A model generated the notes under the pieces. The model was given only the letters and a program-made list of their open reading frames with translations. It did no database searches and was not told the DNA's origin. A DNA stretch of 64,000 nt from Symbiodinium microadriaticum (taxonomy: Eukaryota; Sar; Dinophyceae; Suessiales; Symbiodiniaceae), in NCBI GenBank assembly GCA_001939145.1, contig LSRX01000520.1, positions 1-64,000 on the forward strand. Reading direction: 5' to 3'. Shown one piece after another: positions 10,034 to 20,573 of this stretch. The first letter of the stretch is position 1. Each line of letters begins with the position of its first letter. The position numbers were made by a program, and so were the translations under genes.

Positions 10034-12800
10034 GTAGATGCCAATCTCATGCGCGGGCTCTCCCTGCGACAGTCACTTCGCAACTTCGGGATCCTCTGGC
10101 CGCCTGGCTATGGCTCCCTGAAGCTTAAAGCCTGCCTGAGTGCCTTTCTCTGCAGCCTAAGCAATCCAGAAATCTAGGTTGGTCTCGCCGGAGACGCGCT
10201 ATCCGTGCCGCGTGGAGACCCATCCCGTTCCGAAGTTCGATGTCTTCGTTTCCCACACCTGGAAACTTGTGCGGATTTTTTTTTTTTTTGTGTGTGTGTG
10301 TGTGTATGTGTGTGTGTGTGTGTGTGTGCGCATGGCTTTGCCGGAGGGGAGGTTGCAGTCTCTGCTTTGCTTGAGAAAGGTTTTTCTTAACGCTTGTGGG
10401 GGAAGATTTGAGGACTCGAGCTGAATTCTTGAAGCCCTAAGCGAGAGCTTGCCAAGGAGGACGCCGGGAAGGTGGAAGATCTTGTGTCTGATGCATTTCT
10501 CCAGAAAAATGCTTGGGTTCTCTTCGGCGGCATGCATTCGTAGCTTCGGATTTTTACCGCTCAGGTACCAAACAGGCTGGGGGCTTTCGTTTTTCCTGCA
10601 GACCTTGGTCGCCACTGTCCTCTTGGTACTGGGCTTGATCGGGATTCTGCCACTGCCTTCGACCACTACCATCGCTGGCATCCCGCCAGAGCAGTATCCA
10701 GCCGGCAAGCGACAGCAAGACTTTTGGTGCTAGCCGCCAGGTCGTAAGCAAAAAGAAAGAGTAGGACTCACAAGATGCCAAGCAGAGCCTAAGACTTCTT
10801 CAAGGATTGGCGCTAGCAGTCAAGGTACGAAGCTTCACCGTGGCTCCGTGAGACAAGTTGTGCAGAATGCTGGTTTTCAGTCTTAGACCTTGGCCCTGTA
10901 GTCCTTGAGCCGGGGCTCGAAGGGTTGCAAAGATGGATCTGCTTCTTCCGAGTGCTTCGCTGGAGTCGGAAGGTAAAGGGCCGTGGCTTGCATATTCTGT
11001 GTTTCGCTGGGCAAGCCTCCTCGTTCTAAGTACTGATGACCGCAAGCGCCAATGACGTGGAGTTCGTGCGTGGTCCAGAGTGAGCATTGAAGCCGCGAAC
11101 CCTTGCCTGTGTAGCGAGCGTGGTTGTGCAGTCTGAAGGAAAAGCTCAGGTGGATGCGAGCCAGCAGTCTTCCAACTATGATCCTCGGCCTGTGTATGGC
11201 GCCCTATGTCGGAGACTTGTTCAACAAGCAGGTGCACGACCCAAATCTCTCCGCCCGAATTGAGTAGTGAGTGGGCGTGTGCACCACACCCACACCCGAA
11301 CAGCACATCAGTAGCACATGTTGTGTAGCAGCGCAGCGCAGGTAGCTTTTATTGATATGGCCAGCATCGACCAGACCGATCCGGTGCAGAAGGAGCAAGG
11401 AATCTCCAGCATTGCAGGTTTCCTCAAGAAGTCCGACGAGCTGCAGGTTTTGTGGTCGGTGGACTATCTTTCTCGTTTGTGGCACACTTAGAGGGCCAAT
11501 TGGTGTCCATGGAAATCAAGAGCAACTGCACAAACACAGACAACAACAGTAGCTTGAGCAACTATCGCTAGCGTAGCACCCGAAGGGGTGGCAGCAGCAC
11601 GTGCTGCCGTGCAAGCGGCTGTATTCGGAGCCGACCGAGATCAATGAATTCACCGCCCGTGTGACATCTAAGGTGGTGCGTGTTCGAGCTGGCTGCTTAC
11701 CGCACAGCAAATCCGTCAGGAAAAATCACCTTGATGCCAATGTTCGTGGAGAAGACCTTCGCAGTTCTGATTGCAGCAGTCTATGGTTTTACTTCGGTGT
11801 GGGTATTGGCGGAGGCCAAATTTATACCTCTTGGCTCAGAGGTGTGGATATTCGGCGTCGCCTTGGTCCCAGTTGGCCTTTCTGTGCATGCTCTCCGAAA
11901 GAGCTTCTTGTCGAAGCACCAGCTGCTGACAGCGCTGACGAACTTCGAGCTTGAGAGTTCCACCTGCAGTTCTGACTTCGACAGGCGCTTTATCCTCCGC
12001 TGCATCGTTAGATGGTATGGCGGGCCAGAGCAATTCGAAAGCTTTGTTCGCAAGGACCTGCGGGAGGAGCTTCTCGCACAAATCAGAGAAACCAGCTTCC
12101 GATCTGGGCATCCCGGACGAACAGAACAGAAGCGCACGAGAGAAGAGGAACGACAGCCACACAGTGCACGCGAAGTCAACAGCTCCTTCATCGGTTTGCT
12201 AGTAACTGCTAGTACTTCTTGTTCCTGGCAACAATCCCGTGGCTAACAGCATTTCTTTCTTGGTCACCCCCCACCAGGGGCAGATCCTTTGACTTTCGAC
12301 GGTTTGTGCGATCTAGGGGGCCCCAGCTGCGGAACATAACATTTGCCCCGAAGACCTTGCACTGGATTCCCTACCAGGTATTACCTGGTGACCGTGGTGC
12401 CATCCGTTTGCGCCGGCTTAGACAGCCTAGTGTGCCTCTGGAGACCGGTTTTGAATAGTTCTGCTCATGGGTGCCTGTAGAACAGTCTTGTACAAACAAT
12501 GCAGTAGTATGAAGGAGAGGACAAGCTCCGACTGAAGCTGTGGTGACACACTTCGTCTGCTTGGTGCTGGCCTTCGACATCTGTTGGATAGTGATCACCT
12601 TCAGGCTGCACGGCCAAAACTAACGTCTCCCGAGATACCTCCAAGCTGGGAGGCCCCAACCCGACACTTTCCAGGCTTGTGCTGCTGCTCTCAGATGGCT
12701 CTGCGCAGCTATGCTTGCGCTTCCGCTTCTTGAATTATGCCATCTCCTTGATGATCTTCTTGGCAAGCGGCATGCTTTTCATGGTCGGGCTCGTCGGGTC
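10034..12800 (+). CDS. Multi-pass membrane protein with SHTW and FELAAY motifs
   Basis: Candidate exons: 10034 to about 10106 (ANLMRGLSLRQSLRNFGILW), about 10160-10270 (VETHPVPKFDVFVSHTWKL), 10457/10460-10726 (TPGRWKILCLMHFSRKM, then a hydrophobic segment LVATVLLVLGLIGI), 11168-11231 (MILGLCMAPYVGDLFNKQ), 11342-11481 (FIDMASIDQTDPVQKEQGIS, then FLKKSDELQVLWSVDYLSRL), 11673 to about 12075 (CVFELAAYRTANPSGKI plus two hydrophobic helices), 12213 to about 12290 (YFLFLATIPWLTAFLSW), possibly 12680-12790 (hydrophobic). Several junctions are in phase, for example CAG/GTGCAC to CAG/GTAGCT. The order SHTW, ID.TSIHQ-like, FL..S..L.VLW, RLW, FELA matches an expanded membrane family I recall from Symbiodiniaceae proteomes. 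Its biochemical role is unknown to me. The C-terminal end is uncertain. Confidence 0.6.
10275..10330. repeat. Poly-T plus (GT)n microsatellite in an intron
   Basis: A T run followed by GT repeats with one AT interruption. It lies between the SHTW exon and the next exon of the membrane-protein gene, so it is intronic. Confidence 0.9.
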
Positions 12801-13017
12801 ACGCCTGGCGCGGAATACCTTGAGCACCTCAAGCAGCACTGGAGTCTTGCACTGTGGTTCAAACACAGCCCGAGTGAGAACTCGCTGCCAAGCTAGAGAC
12901 CTACAACATCCCAGAACCTGAGCCCTGAGCTCGGATGCCGAAACCATAAGCGCTTAGACCTTGCATGCACCATACGGTAGTATAAATTGTGCTCGAGAGA
13001 AACAGCAACCTGTTAGA

Positions 13018-13501
13018 TGGTCAGCCGTGGCATGCGCACCACTGTGAAGCCCTTCAGCCCCCTTCGTGCAGTGCAGAAGCGCATCACCAGGCGTTTCCAC
13101 GGCTGTCGGTTGGCTGGTCCTTTCGTGCATCCTAATGGCTCTCACTTCTGATTCTGGGTGGCGTCAGGTCAGAGCCCTCCGAAGGAGGTCCAAGGTCTGA
13201 TGCAGAAATTTAAATGCTCATCCGAAATCCTGTGTGCTTCAATTCGGTAGCGAGATCACACAGAAGAAGCGGCAATGAGCGGAGTTACTGATTCAATTTT
13301 ACCGACGCACGATGCATCACGATGCGCTTGGAGAGCTTGTGCTCGGGAATTCGCCTCAGAGAAGGAACTTCTTGTCCTCTCTTGGTACTTTCAAGACGAC
13401 GGTTCCTTCTCTTATTCACTGGGCCCGCAAACGGCCCTACACTGTGACCCAAACTTTCCTAGTCAAGCACTCCCGACTTTCCATCGAGTCAAGCTGAGCG
13501 G
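13018..13501 (+). CDS. Hypothetical gene, candidate exons
   Basis: Exon 13018 to about 13088 follows an acceptor CTGTTAG and reads MVSRGMRTTVKPFSPLRAVQ; the ATG could be a true start. About 13280-13495 is open in a frame reading LGELVLGNSPQRRNFLSSLG, then HWARKRPYTVTQTFLVK. A second frame over the same bases is also open, so the choice is not certain. Product unknown. 12800-13017 and 13620-14290 hold nothing I can support firmly. Confidence 0.3.
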
Positions 13502-14291
13502 GAGGCCCAATACAGGAAGCCTCAAGGGCAAAAACTATCAGGCTGCGGTCGGATTGAACTTCGGAGTGGTCGGTGCCACAGGATTCGCAGCTCACCTCTA
13601 GAAGGCTGGACATACCTTTTTGAGGTTGAGCATAATCCCTTAGATACCCCAGAGGTCGCACAGTTCACTCGGCTGCTTCCGGCCGAGGTAGCGAGTGTTT
13701 TGGGGGCTCTGCTGAGCCCTCGTCCTCGAAAGTTCTTTTTTCTTTCTTTAGATGTCCTAAATCTTGTTGCTACGCATCATGGTTAGGATACGCCCTGGAG
13801 TACTGAACTTGTTGGCCACGGGCGTGCCAGGAACTTCATGGGTTGAGAAAACAGCGGCAGTCAGCCGCTCAGCCTGTGTCGAGGCAGGGGAACGGGTTGG
13901 GAAGGCCAGTCGCGTAAAGACCGAAACGTATACTCAAGCTCAATTTCAAGATCCACCGGATGAGCATTTACGTTGCAGCTTGTTTTCCTGCTTCAGGTTG
14001 GCCAGTAAGGCTTACTTGAGTTGTGTGGGCTCCCTAGTGGTCGGCGTGGGGGTATGCACGGCTCAGGGTGTTTTGCGTGGTTTGGGGTGTCAGCATGGGG
14101 ACTCGAGCATCAGCTTTTTTTTTCTAACTCTAATCGCTTCCGTGCTTCCGGCCTCTGCTTTGGCTCCTTTCTTCAGCCCGTTTTGGTCAGCGATCGCACC
14201 CGCCTCGTGGCAACTGTGTGGCCATGGAGCCTCGGCCCTGCAAAGCAGAAGGGAGGGGGGAAGAGGGGCTTCAGTCATCTTCAGCCTTCAG

Positions 14292-16083
14292 GTTTCGGTT
14301 GAGGAATCGGCCACAGTGCCCGCTACGCAGAAAGTAAGACTGATTTCCTCAAGAGCGGTCGCATGTTCTGGAATTTCAATTCTTTAGATTCTGCCCAAAA
14401 CCCGACAGTTCTCGCTCTGGCCGAGAAATTCTCAGACGTTCAGCAAAAGAGGCACAGCCGGTGCCTGTGGCCTCGGGCGTCCCGGTCACGAAGTCGGCCG
14501 CCTACCCACCGAGGCCAGTAGCTGCACCGCAGGCGGGAGGGCGTGGCGCATGCCTGTTTGACTGCGGGGCACAGCGTAGTTTCAAGGTGTGTTGGGCAAA
14601 CAAGGCATGCAAACCTGCTAGAGCTGCTAGAGCATGCTAGAGCATTCAGGTTTGGGAGCCGGTTCACAAAGCCCGCGAAGTAATACAAGGTTCATAGTGT
14701 CATGGAGTCGAAAAACAGTGAAGATTGAGAATTCCAACGCCGTGAAGCCGGAAGCCATTCTCATTGGTACACGTCTTGCGGAAGCTTCTGCAGACCTTTG
14801 CCGACCGACTGGGCGTTGTACTGTTGTGTGAACTTCCACGCATACTCCGTGAAGTGAGATGCAATGCTTTCCCGGCTCTTTCAGGTCTATTACCGTCCCG
14901 GCACCGTCGCCGCCCCGGCAACCGTTACCTATGCCGCACCTGCTGGCACGCCGCTGGGGCAGCCGGCGGCGGTTCGTTCCGTGGTGACAATGGCGCCCAC
15001 TCCGGTGCAGGGCTCGGATGGCTGAGCGCAGGATTGCGCATGTCAATGTTTCCTGGAGAAGGCTGAAGGGCTATGTAGCCGGGTCACTGACTTTAGGAAA
15101 CCGTGGGTTCATGCGCTCGTGCAAAATGGAATACCCTTGAAGAGGTGAACCACCTCAATTGGAGAGACCTGTGCCCAAAATCAGGAAACTGCTTTGGCCG
15201 TCCATGCATGTGCGTCCAAGCCTCCAGCGAAAAAACCATCTATCTTCGAGCCTTGTTGGCAACTTTGCCATCGCCACCCTCCTGGTGCTCCCGGTGCAAA
15301 CCCGCAGCGATACCGGAAATCCAGCAGCGGAGAACTGACAACTTCCAGAACAACAAGTCTCCCACGCAGCATCTCAGGCGGCCACCTCCGTGACTTCGGC
15401 ACCGCTCTCCGTCTCTACGCGCACGCTTGGCCAAGCAGTTTGGCACCCAACAGAGCAGGGCCTGAGTTTTGGGCAGTGTTTGGATTGCTGTGGGTATGAT
15501 TGTACGGCAGAGTTGACTGAGTAGTCTTGCTTGCCCCTTCTCTGCCGCGGAGTGGGAATACTCGCAGAAGCCCAGAATCCTCAAGCCGAGCAGTGCCCGA
15601 ATGACATCCCCAGGGCCCCTCTGCATCGCTGAGGTTGGTGTGCCCCAGGTTGCCACGGCTCTTCCTCCAGGGGCACGGATCATCCGCACCTCTCAGCCGA
15701 CAGTGGTGCCGGGCGCACAGGTCGCTGCGACAAGGCGCAGACTGGAGAGTGAGCTGTGATTTCCGTGGGTCCCTTATGAACTCCCTTGAACCTTGAGAGC
15801 TTGGAGGCTCGGCTTTTAGGGCTGAGGCTCAGGGTCGGCTTGGCTGAGCCCCCTGGTTGTGGTGTCGACTGCAACGAAGCCTCGTACCTGCCGGGGATGC
15901 TTTTGGGGTTTTGGGAGCGAGGGCCCATCCGTGAGGCCCAACACGGTTGGCGGGCCGGCCTACTCTCAAAGTGCCTATGCTCCTCGGCAGCAGCTTCCTG
16001 CAGCCCATCCGCTTGGGTCTGAGATATCCAAGAAGACGGCCCGCAACCACTTTGCATACACCGCATTGGAAAGCAACGACTGA
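14292..16083 (+). CDS. Pro/Ala/Val/Thr-rich protein, multi-exon
   Basis: Exons: 14292-14333 (VSVEESATVPATQK; CTTCAG acceptor, AAA/GTAAGA donor), 14458-14517 (PVPVASGVPVTKSAAYPPRP), 14885-15010 (VYYRPGTVAAPATVTYAAPA), 15349-15437 (SHAASQAATSVTSAPLSVST), 15634 to about 15748 (VGVPQVATALPPGARIIRTS), 15922-16083 (SQSAYAPRQQLPAAHPLGSE, then TARNHFAYTALESND and TGA). Exons 1, 2 and 3 join in phase 0. The same biased composition in every piece supports one gene. Low-complexity proteins of this type are frequent in dinoflagellates. No catalytic domain is seen and the first exon is missing. Confidence 0.5.
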
Positions 16084-16106
16084 AAGCTAGTGCCCGCAAA
16101 TTTCAG

Positions 16107-17132
16107 CAGCACCTTCAAGCTTTCATTCCAGCGAGGAAACTAAGCACGAGAAGGATGCGCAACTGCAGAACCTGATTCTCGGCATTCCCCAGGGTATGGG
16201 TTCGCTTGGTCTTGCGGGCAAGATTCGAAGGTTCGATGTCAGGCTTCATGCTGCGTGTGCTTGGCTTGAAATTCAGGAGAGGATTCGTGCTAAGCAGCAG
16301 CCGCTCTTCACAGCTTGGTTTGGGAAGCGTCCTGCTAGTAACTAAGAGCAACTCGCGCTTCGCTCAGACCAGCTGCTCCGAAGGCTAGGGGCTGTTCGTG
16401 TCTCTTGTTGGAGTGTTGGAGCAGGAATTCATGACTAGTGGAAGCTTGCAGCTTTTCTGTCGCAATGAGCTCCGCGTCCATGTGCACATCATCCAAGGAA
16501 GGAGCTCAGGAAAACATGTGGACTCAAGGAGATTCCTGTTCATGATGGGCTGCAGGCAGGCCTGTGACCCAAGTCAGTCCAGAACCTTGCAGGGTGCGCG
16601 ACTGTATGGAACAGCCCAGCCGTACATGCAGCCGATGATTTTAAGGTTGATTTTTCAACTGCCAAAGACACCGCACAGGCATTCAAAAGCGCGGCCGCAA
16701 CTATGGACCAGGATCAGGAGCCTCTCAACTTCTTGGTTGCAGAGGTTGCATTCTAATCACCGAGTTCAAGATTTGGGAGCATGCTTTGGCATCAAAAGAA
16801 GTGTTCCCCAACAAGTGTGCATATACAGAGAGAGCTGTGTATGGAATGCCAGAAAACCATCTTGGAGGACTATGTGGGTGTTGGGTACGTTCCTTGCTCA
16901 ACACTGTCGTTCGATGGTTGCTTGGGGTTGTGCGGAAGCCTAGGGCCTAGGCTTGGACAGGTTGAAGTCCAAGCCAGGCACAGGGCCTCGATGCGAACGT
17001 CCGTTTCCACTCAGCTTCAGAGCTGAGGCAGACGACCAAGCTGACTCGCGACAAGTTCCTTGGGGCATATGCGCAGCTTCTGATCGACCACAAGGCTATG
17101 CTGTTGGGCTTCAAGTTTCTGCACCTTGGGAA
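16107..17132 (+). CDS. Helical orphan gene, several exons
   Basis: Candidate exons: 16107 to at most 16345 (EETKHEKDAQLQNLILGIPQ; a donor GGTATGG inside suggests it may end earlier), 16615-16756 (DDFKVDFSTAKDTAQAFKSA), 16743-16884 (TEFKIWEHALASKEVFPNKC, donor TGG/GTACGT), 17021-17132 (TTKLTRDKFLGAYAQLLIDH, then KAMLLGFKFLHLGK). The second and third overlap by a few bases in different frames, so one boundary is wrong or there is a frameshift. Each piece reads as amphipathic helix. The unit begins only 24 bp after the previous stop, which may mean one longer gene. Function unknown. Confidence 0.4.
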
Positions 17133-17243
17133 GTGTGTGCGCGCTCGCGTGTTTGTTTGCTTGCTTGTTTGCTTGTTTGTTCTTTGAAAGCCGAAGCTCT
17201 TGGCTCGTTTCACCTTTCGATTGTTTGTCTGTTTGCGTGTATA

Positions 17244-18161
17244 GTTCTCGTTCATGAAGGGATGGTCAACGAAGACCGGGGAGCCTGCGAAAACGCACTT
17301 GCTTTCTCCGCCCTCATGGCACATGGGGCGTGCCAGCTGGTGGGTGAGGAGCGGAGATGACGACGAGGACGAGGAGGACGACGACAAAACGTAAAGGTGC
17401 ATCGAGAATCTTTGCTGTTGCTTCCCTAATTCGAGAGTGTGTTAACAGCGGCTTTCATCATGGCGCCTCGGTGACTTCGACATGAGGCAGTTTTCGATGA
17501 TGGGCATCCGTTTTCGATCACCCTGCAAGGGTCTTGTCTCTCTCTTTCTGTTCCCTTCAATCTTTTTCAGCTACGGCCACCGGATGCGAGACCCAAGACA
17601 CCTTCTATGGGAACCTCTGACATGAGTGCTTGCACAGGACCTGCATACGCATCTGTCAGGGATCGGACTGCATGGGTTTTACTCCCATAGTCTGTCTCGC
17701 CTACTGTACTGCGACGTCTCTTCTCCATTCGGCACGTGCACCTGTGGTAAAGGGCTAGTAGTAAAGTGCTAGTGCCGCGTATGGTTCGATTCGGTTCCTT
17801 TCTCACTCTTCGGTGCAAACGATACAGTTTCGCGCCCCAACAAGGGCCGTGGTGTGTGTGTGTGTGTGTGTGTGGTTCTCGTTCATTGTTCATGAAATGA
17901 AGGGAGTCATGCCAGGGGACTTTTTCCTTTCCTGTTTCAGTGGGGGGGGACCCCCGGGGGTTCCGGGAGCGGCGGTCAACGAAAACCTCCCCGGCGAGCC
18001 CGTGAAAGCGCACCTGCTTTTTCCGCCTTCGTTGCATCTGGGGACGTCGTGCCAGCTGGTGGATGAGGACCACAAAACGTAAAGATGCATCGAGAATCTT
18101 TGCTGTTGCTTCCCGAATTAACAATTTCCAGCCATAAGCGCCCCACTTGTCGAGAGTGTGT
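17244..18161. repeat. Pair of diverged direct repeats, about 200-290 bp
   Basis: 17244-17442 and 17875-18161 share the same order of blocks: GTTCTCGTTCATG, GTCAACGAA, GTGCCAGCTGGTGG, AAAACGTAAA, then TGCATCGAGAATCTTTGCTG and CGAGAGTGTGT. The copies are about 630 bp apart and differ by small indels (a 33-bp block only in copy 2, an acidic GAC/GAG expansion only in copy 1). Neither strand gives a shared intact frame throughout. Probably a dispersed repeat family. The spacer and the rest of 17133-18237 show no supported exon. Confidence 0.65.
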
Positions 18162-18237
18162 CACGAGAGTCGGGTTGGTGTCCGGGGCCACTCATCGGCA
18201 CTGATGCCAAGCTGATAAGATGTCCACATCGTGTCAG

Positions 18238-20573
18238 GTCGACGTGCCCAAGGATGAGGTGAAGCACGCGGTCTTCGACCTGTTCGACCGCGACGACAAC
18301 AACATCGTAGCTGCTGAGACTGACCGTTTATCCCAAGTACCAAGCTCCGAGGAGCCGTGCTAGATGAGGCTACTTGTAGCAGCATTGTAGCAGATAGAAG
18401 CTGCTCATGACAACAGCTGCATAGCACTGAGCACTACTGTGTCAAGCTTCTTGCATATTTATGGTTCATCGTCTTGTGATGGAGGCTGTTAGCCAAGAAG
18501 CTGCACCCTGAACCGACCCCAGGATATGATGGAGCTGGTCTGTGGGATCTCGCTGCTTTGCAAGGGCTCTGAGGAGTCCCCCCCATGAGAGGTAGTTCGG
18601 AATAGAGATTCAAATTCAGGTTGAATGGAAAGCGCTGCCGTTGCTAATCCGCAAAGGGTTGGGCTCGTCAGCTGTACGACCATCGCCAGGAGGACAAGAT
18701 CCAGGCGGTCTTCAAAGTGTTCGACGAGAATGACGACGGTTCCTGGGAAAGCAGTCAATGGGAGTTCTGGCATGGGTTTGTCTGTGGTGGTGGATTCGTG
18801 GTGGCGGTTGTGGTGGTGATCGTGGAGGTGAATGGTGGTTCGTGCAGGTTCGTGGTGGTTCGCCGTGATTCGTGGTTGTCCCTGGCTCGTGGTGGTGATT
18901 CCCTCAAACCCCGAGCCAATACACAAAAAATCACAAAACCACTGTGCCACCAAGCTGAAGTCCTTCGACACGCTCCACCCTATGCACTCAAGGGAGTGGT
19001 AGAAGAGCGATCCAGTTGTTGATTTGACAGTGCAGGCTTCATCTCCATGGACGAAATGTACAAGTTCCTAACCTCGGTATTCAAAGTTGTCCTCACGCCC
19101 GCCGCTCGTCAACAAGTCTGGCTGCAACAGAGGGCCTGAAGTTTTGCGCCGGTGTTGTTGTGCTGTCATGAGCAGAAGGGACAAGACGGCATAGCGCTGA
19201 GGCTGTGATTGGCGCCATGAACAGCATGGGTGTGAGCGTGGAGTCGGCAGAGGCACCCTTCCGGCTGGGGCTAAACCGGAAACGAAGCAAACCAAGCGAT
19301 CGTGATGCTTCTTTCGATCTCACCGGAATTCGCCGTCGATTTCGTTATATGCACTTAGCTGAGCCCTTTCGATCTCTGCCTGCATTGAATGCAAGACGAG
19401 GGTCAAGCAACCAGCAAAGCCCTCTTCTGTGATCCGTCTCCCTGCCTAGTGGCCTGCTGTCATGAGGCGAGAAGCTTGAACAGGATCACTGCAGGCGATT
19501 CACGAAAATGTACATGAGCTGTCCCATGCCGAGCCCCACTACAAAACTTCGATGTTGTTGCTTTCAGCCCCCTGATAGAAATCAGGATGGTCGGATTCGT
19601 CTTCAAGACAGATGACGGCACGTAATTTAAGCAAAGTCGTCCCTGTCCGCTCAAGGACTTGGCATCGGTGACGGCCTTGGAATGCTTCAAGTCAGCCGAC
19701 TTGTCGCCTAGCTGCCCTGGTACCAAGTTATAGCGTAGTGATGGAGTATTCGGTTCGAGGGCTTCGGGTTAATGTTGAAACCCTTAGCACCTGGCTGTCT
19801 CTAGAGCTCATCGAGCATTGTTGTGTGCCTTGGCCTGGCAGTGCAGCGAGTGACGGGCGCCACGTTCTGATTCTGCACCTCAAAACCTGGGGAGCGCAGT
19901 GGCGGAATGCCACGAACCTAGCGTTCAACCAAGCAATACGGAAGCCTCGAAGTACAAAACCAAGCCTAGACCGTCAATCCGAAATCATGTAACCCAGATC
20001 CAAGCCCAAGGAATCACGATGGCCGCCTCTCTATAGATGAGCCGTTGGGCAGCAAATATGTGAGTTGGGGGGGGGAGGTTTGCCGTTTCGCAAGGCCTGA
20101 TGCAGGAGGTGAGGTTCAGGGGTATGGTTCGGGATTGCTCGATGAAGTGAACAGGTTCATGTCTTGCTTGGCTTCGCTTGGCGTTCATGCCCGAGCATAC
20201 AGGAGCCATTTTAAACGCTCGCAGTGAGTGAGCCAGCTGAGCTTAAGCTAGCCTGCGGCGTCGAAGCAGAATGGCGTGAGCAAGATCTTGTGGTTATGTT
20301 AAAAAGTTGATGATGCACTGAGAGCCTGACCTGTCCTTTGCCGCCCCTTTGATTGCGCACTTACGCACTTTCGCTTGCGTCTACGTTCCCCGATGTATGG
20401 CGCATGAACCCCTTGCTTGCGTTGCAGAAGCCGGAAAAACCGCACATGGACAGCACCTTGAACCCCGGCACCACCGCAGTATCGAGCATCCGGGCAGGTT
20501 CAAGACATGGTTCTACGGGCCACGGAATGACCCGGCATTCATGTTCTCACCCGTGCGGAAACTGCTCCAGTGA
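18238..20573 (+). CDS. EF-hand calcium-binding protein, eight exons
   Basis: Exons: 18238-18309, 18523-18570, 18690-18738, 19036-19100 (or 19115), 19202-19252, 19656-19702, 20011-20040, 20498-20573. Joined, they encode at least three EF-hand loops: DRDDNNIVDMME (split over exons 1-2; N instead of G at position 6), DENDDGFISMDE (exons 3-4, canonical) and DLNHDGRLSIDE (exons 6-7, canonical). The tail FKTWFYGPRNDPAFMFSPVR ends in TGA at 20573. Linkers such as LVCGISLLCKGS and DLASVTALECFKSAD fit a protist calcium-sensor family that I recognise by pattern. Phase is consistent at every join. Every acceptor AG is followed by G, and donors are GC, GA or GT. Exon 7 is 30 bp. N-terminal exons are not found. 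Likely role: cytosolic Ca2+ binding; partner unknown. Confidence 0.85.
18777..18903. repeat. Degenerate TTCGTGGTGG repeats in an intron
   Basis: Repeats of GGTGGATTCGTGGTGG-like units fill the intron between exons 3 and 4 of the EF-hand gene. They are imperfect and G/T-rich. Confidence 0.6.
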
